Source of the DNA: an uncultured Anaerococcus sp.
GTDB taxonomy: Bacteria > Bacillota > Clostridia > Tissierellales > Peptoniphilaceae
Assembly (NCBI RefSeq): GCF_943912825.1
Contig: NZ_CALTUX010000002.1
Coordinates: 1 to 64,000, forward strand
Reading direction: 5' to 3'
Length of the DNA: 64,000 bases
This document shows, one piece after another, positions 1-8,494 of the stretch. The notes under the pieces are model-generated. The model worked only from the letters and a program-made list of their open reading frames with translations. It was not told where the DNA came from and made no database searches. Numbering within the stretch: position 1 is the stretch's first letter; every line of letters begins with the position of its first letter. A program made the translations under genes and the position numbers.

Positions 1-671
1 AGAAATATCGTCTAATTTTATGTAACAATTGCTTGACATTGTAGGGAAAGTCAACTCTTGCGAAAATCATATCAGGACTATACCAGCCGACAAGGGGTAG
101 AATCATATACGATAATATAGATATTAAAGATTGTAATTTCGACATAGCATCCAATATTTCAATAGTCTTTCAAGACTTTTCAAGATATAAAATTAATTTA
201 GAAGAAAATATAAGAATAAGTGATTATAACAAAAAGACATGCTTAGATGACCTTGTTACTCATCTTGAGTTTTCTAATTTAAGCCTGAATAAAAATATAT
301 TTCCAGATGGACTTGCTACAATGTTATCTAGACAATTCAATGGAGTAGAACTTTCAGGAGGTCAATGGCAAAAGCTTGCCATTGCACGAGCAAGTTTCAA
401 GGACTCGAATCTGATAATCTTTGATGAACCTACTTCGGCTATTGATTCTATAGAAGAAGAAAAATTATTCAATAATTTTTTAGAATTATCTATTAGTAAA
501 ACTGCAATAATAATTAGCCATAAATTAGCAATGACTCGCTTTGTAGACAAAATAATAGTTATGAAGGATGGAAAAGTAGAAGAAATTGGAAATCATGATG
601 AGCTAATTAAAAGAAACGGACTCTACAAAAAACTTTACTTGACACAAAGCGTGCCATATTTAAATAATTAA
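1..671 (+). pseudogene. ABC transporter ATP-binding domain, 5' truncated, broken P-loop
   Basis: Nucleotide-binding domain of an ABC transporter, most like the exporter class. One frame runs from the P-loop tail GKST (45-56) to the stop at 669-671. In order: Q-loop FQDF near 168, signature ELSGGQ near 348, Walker B IIFDEPTSAID near 415, switch histidine in IIISHK near 510. An in-frame TAG (42-44) lies directly before GKST, and codons 3-41 do not give the usual GxxGxG. The first in-frame ATG (321) would yield 116 residues without Walker A, so no active ATPase can be made from what is visible. Either a decayed gene or a rearrangement/assembly junction at the window edge. Confidence 0.7.
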
Positions 672-890
672 TTTTAGAATATTGATTATTTGGATTAAGA
701 AGTTGAGTATCGCTTAAAATCTTAATCGTACTATTAATTATGTTTTAGAGTAACGGATAATTTTTCATAATAAAGTAGGTGATTTTTTCGCTGTATATAC
801 AGAGATATTGTTTGCTCTAACTTTCTATACTTGGAATAGGGCCTTGCCTAATGAAAATATCCCACCATAATAACAAAAGTTTTAGTCTAT
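672..890. other. Non-coding stretch between the ABC remnant and the groESL promoter region
   Basis: No reading frame of useful length. The only structure I see is a perfect 12-bp palindrome, CTGTATATACAG (791-802), which could be an operator but has no obvious gene to serve. The rest looks like decayed sequence. Confidence 0.4.
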
Positions 891-923
891 AGATCTGGGC
901 TTATGTCGCCTAGGTCTTTTTTT
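891..923 (+). terminator. Intrinsic terminator upstream of groESL
   Basis: Arms 891-900 and 908-917 pair over 10 bp with two G-T wobbles around a 7-nt loop, followed by a run of T to 923. It insulates the groESL promoter from upstream transcription. Confidence 0.7.
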
Positions 924-931
924 GATAAAAC

Positions 932-959
932 TTGCAAAAAATTATCTTCTTAGTATACT
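932..959 (+). promoter_or_regulatory. groESL promoter
   Basis: -35 TTGCAA (932-937), 16-bp spacer, -10 TATACT (954-959). The CIRCE operator begins 11 bp downstream and so covers the expected transcription start. Confidence 0.8.
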
Positions 960-970
960 ATTATTATGAG

Positions 971-997
971 TTAGCAGTCGAAGTTCATGAGTGCTAA
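971..997 (+). promoter_or_regulatory. CIRCE operator (HrcA binding site)
   Basis: TTAGCAGTC-N9-GAGTGCTAA (arms 971-979 and 989-997). The family consensus is TTAGCACTC-N9-GAGTGCTAA, so only one base of the left arm departs. HrcA binding to CIRCE represses groESL until heat stress; hrcA itself is not in this window. Confidence 0.95.
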
Positions 998-1033
998 CGC
1001 CTATCATTTCATATATAAAGAAAGGATCATACA

Positions 1034-1318
1034 ATGAATTTAAAACCAATTGGAGATAGAATTGTTATAAAAAAAGCTGAAGCTGAAAAAACAACAGCAA
1101 GCGGCATAGTGCTTCCAGAAAGTGCTCAAGAAAAACCACAATACGCTGAAGTAGTAGCTATAAGCGCAGATATAGAAAATGACGAAAAGAAAAAAGCTTC
1201 TCTAAAGGTAGGGGATAAGGTTATTTATTCTCAATACGCAGGAACAGATGTAAAGCTAGAAGATAGCGAATATATAGTTGTCAAATATAATGACATTTTA
1301 GCAGTAGTAGAAGCTTAA
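1034..1318 (+). CDS. groES: GroES co-chaperonin (Cpn10)
   Basis: 94-residue Cpn10 of normal length that caps the GroEL cylinder in ATP-driven protein folding in the cytoplasm. The start LKPIGDRIVIKKAEAEKTTASGIV is typical, with the GroEL-binding mobile loop around residues 18-32 and the C-terminal VKYNDILAVVE strand. An AAAGGA site (1021-1026) precedes the ATG. It is the first gene of the CIRCE-controlled operon, 15 bp ahead of groEL. Confidence 0.98.
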   Translation: MNLKPIGDRIVIKKAEAEKTTASGIVLPESAQEKPQYAEVVAISADIENDEKKKASLKVGDKVIYSQYAGTDVKLEDSEYIVVKYNDILAVVEA

Positions 1319-1333
1319 GAAGGAGAGATATAA

Positions 1334-2950
<1,617 letters not shown>

Positions 2951-2978
2951 ACAAGGCCGTCCGCCTCATGGAGGACCC

Positions 2979-3248
2979 CCGCGGAGCGGTCGAGCGAAGC
3001 TCGAAACAAGCCCCCGCGGCTCGTGGAGCGGCCTCCATGGAATGGTCGAGCTTTAGCTCGAAACACGCCTGCCCGAATGTCGCTTCTACGAAGCTCTCCG
3101 TGCTCCCGCACTATCATTCGGCGTAAATATGCCAAATCAAGGCATATTTACGTGGCCCGTAGAGGGCCCGTGCAGACCACCTCGCAGCGAAGCGAGAGAG
3201 AAAGCGGCGCGCAGAGGACCCCCGCGGAGCGGTCGAGCGAAGCTCGAA
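2979..3248 (+). repeat. Structured GC-rich repeat, copy A (3' of groEL)
   Basis: GC-rich island in an AT-rich genome, without coding character. It starts and ends with short perfect hairpins (CCGC-GGA-GCGG at 2979-2989; TCGAGC-GAA-GCTCGA at 2990-3004; a TTTA-loop version at 3046-3061). The core has four helices: P1 CCGAATG (3073-3079) with CATTCGG (3115-3121); inside it P2 GCTTC-TAC-GAAGC (3082-3094) and P3 GTGC-TCCC-GCAC (3100-3111); then, directly abutting P1, P4, a perfect 12-bp stem with loop AAATCAA (3122-3152). The same architecture recurs at 14.0-14.5 and 49.65-49.8 kb with compensatory changes. It lies between the groEL stop and the operon terminator, so it may form part of the 3' UTR. 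Function unknown. Confidence 0.85.
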
Positions 3249-3292
3249 AAGCCCCAAGCATTGAGTCAGAAACAAAACTTTAAGCAAAACCC

Positions 3293-3325
3293 AAAAATCA
3301 GGAGAAAAAACCTCCTGATTTTTTT
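3293..3325 (+). terminator. groESL operon terminator
   Basis: Perfect 12-bp arms (3293-3304 and 3312-3323) with a 7-nt A-rich loop and a trailing T run. The A-rich left arm also makes it usable in the other direction. Confidence 0.85.
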
Positions 3326-3420
3326 ATGAAAATAGCCCATAAGCAATATAAAAGCAAATAAGCTTTTATTTCCCAAGTAAAAATGATAAAATATAGGTAG
3401 ATAAAAAATAAGGAGTAATT

Positions 3421-3708
3421 ATGTTAGAAGCAAAAAATGACAATAAAGATAGAAACGATATAGATATAGCTGATAATACATCAGGAACAGTAGGCTTTGA
3501 CCCAAAGACAGGAAAGGTTTACTATGTCGATGAACCAAAAAAAGCAGAGAAGACCGAGGCAGATTCTCTAGTTGAATTAGAAAATCTTTCAAACCAATTA
3601 TCTGAAACTTCTGATAAGATTATGGATCTTTTAAAAGAAGCGGGCATAGAAGACCCTACAGACCTTGAAGCTATCAAAAAATTAGCTGAAATGGGAAATG
3701 AAGACTAA
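3421..3708 (+). CDS. Small acidic protein of unknown function
   Basis: 95 residues, not recognised. The N-terminal half is polar and probably flexible; it contains GTVGFDPKTGKVYYVDE near residue 25. The second half looks helical (SLVELENLSNQLSETSDKIMDLLKEAGIEDPTD). No signal peptide or membrane segment. An AAGGAG site sits 8 bp before the ATG. Its end overlaps the YgbA-type gene by 11 bp, so the two are probably translationally coupled. Confidence 0.75.
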   Translation: MLEAKNDNKDRNDIDIADNTSGTVGFDPKTGKVYYVDEPKKAEKTEADSLVELENLSNQLSETSDKIMDLLKEAGIEDPTDLEAIKKLAEMGNED

Positions 3709-4003
3709 AGGCGATAGGGGACTTGCAATTGTTTGGCAGATGATAGATATCTATTACAAGGGCAACCCTAGTGAAAATTATGATAAGGATAAGTTAAAAT
3801 CCTATGTCAAAAAAAGGCTAGAAGCCTGTCCCCATGGGGATGATAAACCCTTTTGCTCAACTTGCAAGATTCATTGTTATGATAAGGAACATAGAAAGCT
3901 TATAAAAAAGGTTATGAAATATGCAGGGCCTAGGATGATTTTTCTAAGACCAAAGGCCTTATTAGCCCACAAACTAGCAGAACTTAGATCTAAGAAATCG
4001 TAA
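3698..4003 (+). CDS. YgbA-type (nitrous oxide-stimulated promoter family) protein
   Basis: 101 residues. The cysteine pattern CPHGDDKPFCSTCKIHCYDKEHR (around residues 46-67) followed by VMKYAGPRMIF matches the YgbA family (the Pfam 'nitrous oxide-stimulated promoter' group). The cysteines suggest a metal or Fe-S site. YgbA in enterics is induced by nitrosative stress; whether that holds here is unknown. Second gene of a short run with 3421-3708 and the DUF4256 gene 11 bp downstream. Confidence 0.8.
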   Translation: MKTKGDRGLAIVWQMIDIYYKGNPSENYDKDKLKSYVKKRLEACPHGDDKPFCSTCKIHCYDKEHRKLIKKVMKYAGPRMIFLRPKALLAHKLAELRSKKS

Positions 4004-4014
4004 GGAGAAGCCTA

Positions 4015-4554
4015 ATGGATAAAATTGACAAGAAGTTTTTACAAAAATTAGAAGACAGGTTTAAGGCCAATATGCACAGACATAAACATATAAAATGGGA
4101 CTTTGTTCAAAGTTCCCTAGCGACCAATGACAAGCTCTACGACGCAGTCCTAAAGATGGAAGAAACAGGTGGAGAACCTGACTTAATAGATTTAGAAGTC
4201 TTTAGGGGACTTGTCTATGTGGATATGTCAAAAGAAAGTCCAGAAAGCCGACGCAGCCTCTGCTATGACAAAAAGGCCAGGGAAGAAAGAAAGAATGATC
4301 CACCACTTTCATCAGCTGAGGAAGAAGCTGAAAAAATGGGCCTAAGACTTATAAAAGAAGATGAATACTATGCCATCCAAGCCATAGAAGATATTGATAC
4401 AAAGACAAGCTCCTGGATCCAGACACCAGAAGAGATAAGAAACTTGGGAGGGGCCCTATTTTGTAGCAAAAAATACGACAGGACCTTTACCTACCATAAC
4501 GGGGCAGATTCCTACTACCAAACAAGAGGATTTAGGGCTTGCGTAAAAATCTGA
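4015..4554 (+). CDS. DUF4256 family protein
   Basis: 179 residues matching DUF4256 over its full length: RFKANMHRHKHIKW at the N-terminus, EETGGEPD, SPESRRSLCYD near residue 80, DTKTSSWIQTPEEIRNLGGALFC near 130, and the closing YHNGADSYYQTRGFR. Cytoplasmic; no biochemical role is established for the family. An AAGGAGAAG ribosome site precedes the ATG. The lipoprotein gene starts inside its last codons. Confidence 0.88.
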   Translation: MDKIDKKFLQKLEDRFKANMHRHKHIKWDFVQSSLATNDKLYDAVLKMEETGGEPDLIDLEVFRGLVYVDMSKESPESRRSLCYDKKAREERKNDPPLSSAEEEAEKMGLRLIKEDEYYAIQAIEDIDTKTSSWIQTPEEIRNLGGALFCSKKYDRTFTYHNGADSYYQTRGFRACVKI

Positions 4555-5171
4555 TAAGGATAATTTGGATCTTTTGCCTCTTAGCTCTTGCAGGATGTTC
4601 TGAAAAACCCCAGCCAGAAAAGGTGGAAGTAAGAGAAGAAAAACCAAGTTTTGAAGAAATAAAGTCCATAATCCTAGCTAAGCTTAATTCTCAAACCCTA
4701 ATTAGGACCTATGGCGAAGACACTGGTCAAACAAAGGTGATTTTTGAAAATGATGGTCATTTTAGGGGAGATTATTTTGGAAAAATTGCCGCAGATGGCA
4801 AAGACTACGGCCTAACAGGAAGGGCTCAAATCTATTATCATGCAGAAGAAATCCACTCGTCAGAATTTCGTGGCAAAATTGACCTTACAAGTATGCTAGA
4901 TGAATACCGCTACCAGGCAAAACTTCTCGATTACAAGATTACAAGCAAGGAAGGTGCTCATGATGATATCTACTACAATGTAGACTTCGCCCTAGGTCTA
5001 GATAAAGAAGATGACTACATCCTCTATAGGCCAGGTGCACCGATTAAAGATTTGGAAAAAGATGAAAGGCTTGTTGATCTAGCCAAAAAATCCAGCCAAG
5101 ATGGGCAGAAGATAAGGGGTTTTATCCTCTATAACAAGACTAAGGGCGAGGTGTTTTTTCAAAGATATTAG
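4539..5171 (+). CDS. Predicted lipoprotein of unknown function
   Basis: 210 residues from a TTG start (4539), chosen because AGAGGA lies 8 bp upstream and the reading gives a complete lipoprotein signal: MRKNLIR, a hydrophobic stretch, then lipobox LALAGC with Cys20 as the predicted lipidation site. The mature part is charged and contains a repeated G/Y-rich central region (RGDYFGKIAADGKDYGLTG) without a family I recognise. It overlaps the DUF4256 gene by 16 bp and is the last gene before the surface-protein promoter. Confidence 0.75.
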   Translation: MRKNLIRIIWIFCLLALAGCSEKPQPEKVEVREEKPSFEEIKSIILAKLNSQTLIRTYGEDTGQTKVIFENDGHFRGDYFGKIAADGKDYGLTGRAQIYYHAEEIHSSEFRGKIDLTSMLDEYRYQAKLLDYKITSKEGAHDDIYYNVDFALGLDKEDDYILYRPGAPIKDLEKDERLVDLAKKSSQDGQKIRGFILYNKTKGEVFFQRY

Positions 5172-5212
5172 CAAATTATATAAAAATATAAAAAGTCATA
5201 AAGATGTGTATT

Positions 5213-5240
5213 TTGACAAATTTATACAATATAATATAAT
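5213..5240 (+). promoter_or_regulatory. Promoter of the 1004-residue surface protein
   Basis: TTGACA (5213-5218), 16-bp spacer, TATAAT (5235-5240), both consensus hexamers, about 60 bp before the ATG. Confidence 0.85.
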
Positions 5241-5298
5241 AATAAGAAGCACATGAGCCCTAACTTTAGAATAAGGGAAAGGCTTGCAGGAGAGTTAA

Positions 5299-8200
5299 AT
5301 GAACAAAAAAATAATAGTAAGTCTTTTAAGTCTAGGACTAATTATAGGGGTTAATAATCCTACATATATAGAAAAATCCTATGCGACAGAAGAGACAAAT
5401 TTAGAAATTAAAGAAAAAGTTGATGTAATAAAGTCCTATATAGAAGATTACGAGCAAGTGATAGGGTCAATACCTTATAAGCTTGCGTCAGAAAAGGCAC
5501 AAAATGCCTATAAAGAAGCTATTGATGGGGCAAAATCCTACCTAGATTCAAAAAATATTACCGCAAAGGTCTTAAAGGTCCATGAAAAGAATTTATTTGA
5601 AAGTCTAAACAAACTTTCAGATGATGCTGAAAATAATCTTAAAAATCTTAAAAGTTCTATAATTATATCTGAAAGACTAGTCGAAAATAACAAGGATACA
5701 AATATAGAAGATCCTAGTATTTTTGTGGAATTTAGAGATGATTTAGCAAAGGCAATGGAGATTTTAAAGGAAGAAAATCTTGAAAAAGCCACTGGTCAGG
5801 ACCTAATCAAATTAAATGACAAGCTAGAAGCAAATTTCAAAGCTGTAAAGGAAAAGCTAGGAGATGATAAAGAATATCCTATGCCAACAGAAGATGACCT
5901 AGCAGCTCTTGATATAAGGATAAATCCAGAAGGCTACAGGGATAGCTTCTATACAGCTGTAATAGACTTTAAAGATGTATTAGATGATATGAAAGAGCTT
6001 TTATCAACAGATGAGGATTTTAAAGCCCAAGAAGCCTACAAAAAGGCTAAAGACGACCTAAAAGAAGCCTATGACAAGGCCTTTAAGGCACTTGCAGCCA
6101 TAGACAAAGAAAAAGATAAGCTTGAAAATTCAAATGAAGACTATAACAAGGTCCTAGAAGCCACTAAGGCCCTAGCCAAGGTAAGACTTGATATAGATGG
6201 CAAAAGTCTAAATTTAAAGACAGTTAAATATCAAGATAGCAAGGAATCTGACCTTACAGACCTAGATAAGGCCCTTGCAAAGCTTAAGGAATACGTAGAT
6301 GCTAAGCCTAGCATAGATTCATTGCTTGAAAAAGATGTCTTTAAAGAAGAATCTAAGCTAAAAGAAAAATATGGCCAAGAAATAGAAAAGGCTAAGGACT
6401 TATTAGCTAAAAAAGAGAAAAAAGAAGTTACTTTTGATGAAGCCAAAACATTAGCAGAAGACCTTAATAAAACTACAGATGAAATCCTTCAAAAAAGTCC
6501 AAAGCCAGAAGATTCAAGAACGACTGCCCTAGAAAATTCTATAAAAGAAGCAGAGAAGTTTAAAGAAAGCCTCACATATAAGCAAACATCTGACGAAGAG
6601 TCCAAAAAAGCCTTTGATAAGGCCCTAGAAAGCGCTAAAGATCTTCTAGAAAAAGAAAAGAAAGATAAGGCATCTGTCACAGACCAAGAAATAAAAAAAG
6701 CCTATGATGATATCTTAGCTGCAAAAGAAGCTATAGATAAGAAGGACTCAAACTTTACAAGTATTGACCAAGCCCTCGCTGAGCTTAAAAAACTTGTAGA
6801 TGGCAAGGAAGACCTAAGGGCCAGCCAAAAATTTGTAAATGCGGAAAAACAGTCCCAAGAAGCCTACAATGAAGCCCTAAGAGATGCAGAATATCTCCTA
6901 GACAGGAAGGCAGCTGGGGAAGAGAAAACACTCGATGAAATCACCAAGGCCTACAATAAATTAAAAGATGCCATCAAAAAGCTTGACTATACAAGCATAG
7001 ATAGGCTAAAAGAACTTGTAGCAGATGATGACAACTTCAGGGCACAAAAAGCCTATAAGGACATCGAAGCTGACTCAAGCAAGGCTGAAATCATCGAAAA
7101 TTACAAGAAATTGATAAGCCAAGCCAAGGAGGAACTAGGCAAGGATAAGCCTTCAAAGGCAGAGCTTGCAAGGATAAGCAAGAGCCTTGAAGATTCAAGA
7201 AAAGAAATAGAAGGCAAGATATCAACTCTTGAAAGAAAGCTAAATAACGAGCTATATATAGCTGAAGTATTTGTAGAAACAAACTACTACCTAGATGCCA
7301 AAAAGGCAGATGCAGACCCAAACAAAAAGGCTGCAGCAGAAGAATATGACAAGCTAATAGCAAGGGCAAAAGCCTTAAAGATGGGCGCTAAATTTGACAG
7401 CGCAGAGGCTGCTGAAATCCTAGATTCAATAGTAAATACCAGGGACTTTTTATCAGGCAAAATCAGCCTAGAAAGATACCAAATCAATAAGTTCTACAAG
7501 CTTTTATCAATGATAAAAGAGAACAAAGACTACAAGGACATCAACCAAGCGACTAAACAAAGACTTGAAGAAGCCCTCAAACTAGCCAAGGATTCTATTG
7601 ATCATCCAGATGATAAGGATAAGCAAGCAAAGGCTCTAGCTAGCTTAAAAGAAGTCATGAATGACCCTGCCATTGTAAACTTTATGAATAAGATGGCAGA
7701 AGATAAAAATCCTCTTGAAGAAAGAGATAAGATTCTAGCAGAGCTTAACCAGCTAATAGAAGGAGATAAAAAGCTTAAGGAAGGATCCTTTAAATATCAA
7801 AAGGCAAGGAAAATCCACAGAGATGCTTATGACAAGGCCCTAGAGGCAGCCAAAAATCTCATAAAAGATACAAATCCAAACACAGAAGACCTCAAGAAAA
7901 CTAGGGATGACCTAAAGAAGGCCATCGAAAACCTAGATGGGGACAAGTTTGAGGATTCAATCAAGGCCCTAGCCCAAGAATTTAAAGACAAGCAGATGAA
8001 AATAGCCTCTGATAAGAGACAGGCAATAGCTGATAAAATCAACAGTCTTAACCAACCAGGCAAGACCATGGATGACTATGACCTAGTCAAAAAAGAGCTA
8101 GAAGACCTCATAAATGCCAAGGTTGTAGTTTCTACCACAACAGTCAGACAAAATCCTGACACAAATACAGTCACAAGACAAGTCTCCACAGTCACAAATC

Positions 8201-8313
8201 CAGGCCATGCTGTAAAAACAGGTATAACAGGTATGGCAAAGGTGGCAGGCGTCTTAGTAGTGGCAGGAGGAATATATATAGGTCTTAAAAAAAGCGGAGA
8301 AAAAAATAAATAA
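5299..8313 (+). CDS. Large helical-repeat surface protein
   Basis: 1004 residues. An N-terminal signal peptide (about 1-30, ending SYATEE) is followed by roughly 900 residues of lysine/glutamate-rich helix arranged as imperfect modules of about 75-90 residues, with recurring cores such as KAYKKAKDDLKEAYDKA and SQKFVNAEKQSQEAYNEAL, resembling FIVAR/GA-type helical bundles of Gram-positive adhesins. The last 45 residues are PGHAVKTGITG, a hydrophobic segment (MAKVAGVLVVAGGIYIGL) and KKSGEKNK, which is laid out like a sortase signal but lacks LPxTG. GGAGAG precedes the ATG. Likely a cell-surface or wall-associated adhesin; the ligand is unknown. Confidence 0.85.
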   Translation: MNKKIIVSLLSLGLIIGVNNPTYIEKSYATEETNLEIKEKVDVIKSYIEDYEQVIGSIPYKLASEKAQNAYKEAIDGAKSYLDSKNITAKVLKVHEKNLFESLNKLSDDAENNLKNLKSSIIISERLVENNKDTNIEDPSIFVEFRDDLAKAMEILKEENLEKATGQDLIKLNDKLEANFKAVKEKLGDDKEYPMPTEDDLAALDIRINPEGYRDSFYTAVIDFKDVLDDMKELLSTDEDFKAQEAYKKAKDDLKEAYDKAFKALAAIDKEKDKLENSNEDYNKVLEATKALAKVRLDIDGKSLNLKTVKYQDSKESDLTDLDKALAKLKEYVDAKPSIDSLLEKDVFKEESKLKEKYGQEIEKAKDLLAKKEKKEVTFDEAKTLAEDLNKTTDEILQKSPKPEDSRTTALENSIKEAEKFKESLTYKQTSDEESKKAFDKALESAKDLLEKEKKDKASVTDQEIKKAYDDILAAKEAIDKKDSNFTSIDQALAELKKLVDGKEDLRASQKFVNAEKQSQEAYNEALRDAEYLLDRKAAGEEKTLDEITKAYNKLKDAIKKLDYTSIDRLKELVADDDNFRAQKAYKDIEADSSKAEIIENYKKLISQAKEELGKDKPSKAELARISKSLEDSRKEIEGKISTLERKLNNELYIAEVFVETNYYLDAKKADADPNKKAAAEEYDKLIARAKALKMGAKFDSAEAAEILDSIVNTRDFLSGKISLERYQINKFYKLLSMIKENKDYKDINQATKQRLEEALKLAKDSIDHPDDKDKQAKALASLKEVMNDPAIVNFMNKMAEDKNPLEERDKILAELNQLIEGDKKLKEGSFKYQKARKIHRDAYDKALEAAKNLIKDTNPNTEDLKKTRDDLKKAIENLDGDKFEDSIKALAQEFKDKQMKIASDKRQAIADKINSLNQPGKTMDDYDLVKKELEDLINAKVVVSTTTVRQNPDTNTVTRQVSTVTNPGHAVKTGITGMAKVAGVLVVAGGIYIGLKKSGEKNK

Positions 8314-8343
8314 AATTAAAAAAAATATTTGTTAAAAAGATAT

Positions 8344-8386
8344 AAAGCATCGAAGATGGCTAAATAGTCACATTCGATGCTTTTAG
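8344..8386 (+). terminator. Terminator after the 1004-residue surface protein
   Basis: AAAGCATCGAA (8344-8354) pairs with TTCGATGCTTT (8373-8383); the loop contains a smaller GGCTA/TAGTC pairing. T-rich tail. Confidence 0.75.
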
Positions 8387-8494
8387 TTTTATTGCAAAAA
8401 AATGTCTTTCTTAATATAAATTTAATAGGGGATTTTTTATAATAAAAAATATAAATCTATCAAACATATATAATAAATTATAAAGGAGACCCAT

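Noticed and set aside
791..802. CTGTATATACAG as a LexA or CopY operator
   Set aside because: It is a perfect palindrome, but spacing does not match those consensus sites and no start codon or promoter is close enough; left as an unexplained palindrome.
2979..3152. CRISPR array
   Set aside because: Repeats are nested palindromes rather than direct repeats with unique spacers, and no cas genes are present.
3023..3329. Open frames across the GC-rich repeat after groEL
   Set aside because: They follow from the GC-rich palindromes: arginine/serine-rich text, overlapping frames on both strands, no ribosome site. Copies B and C keep the helices but not these frames.
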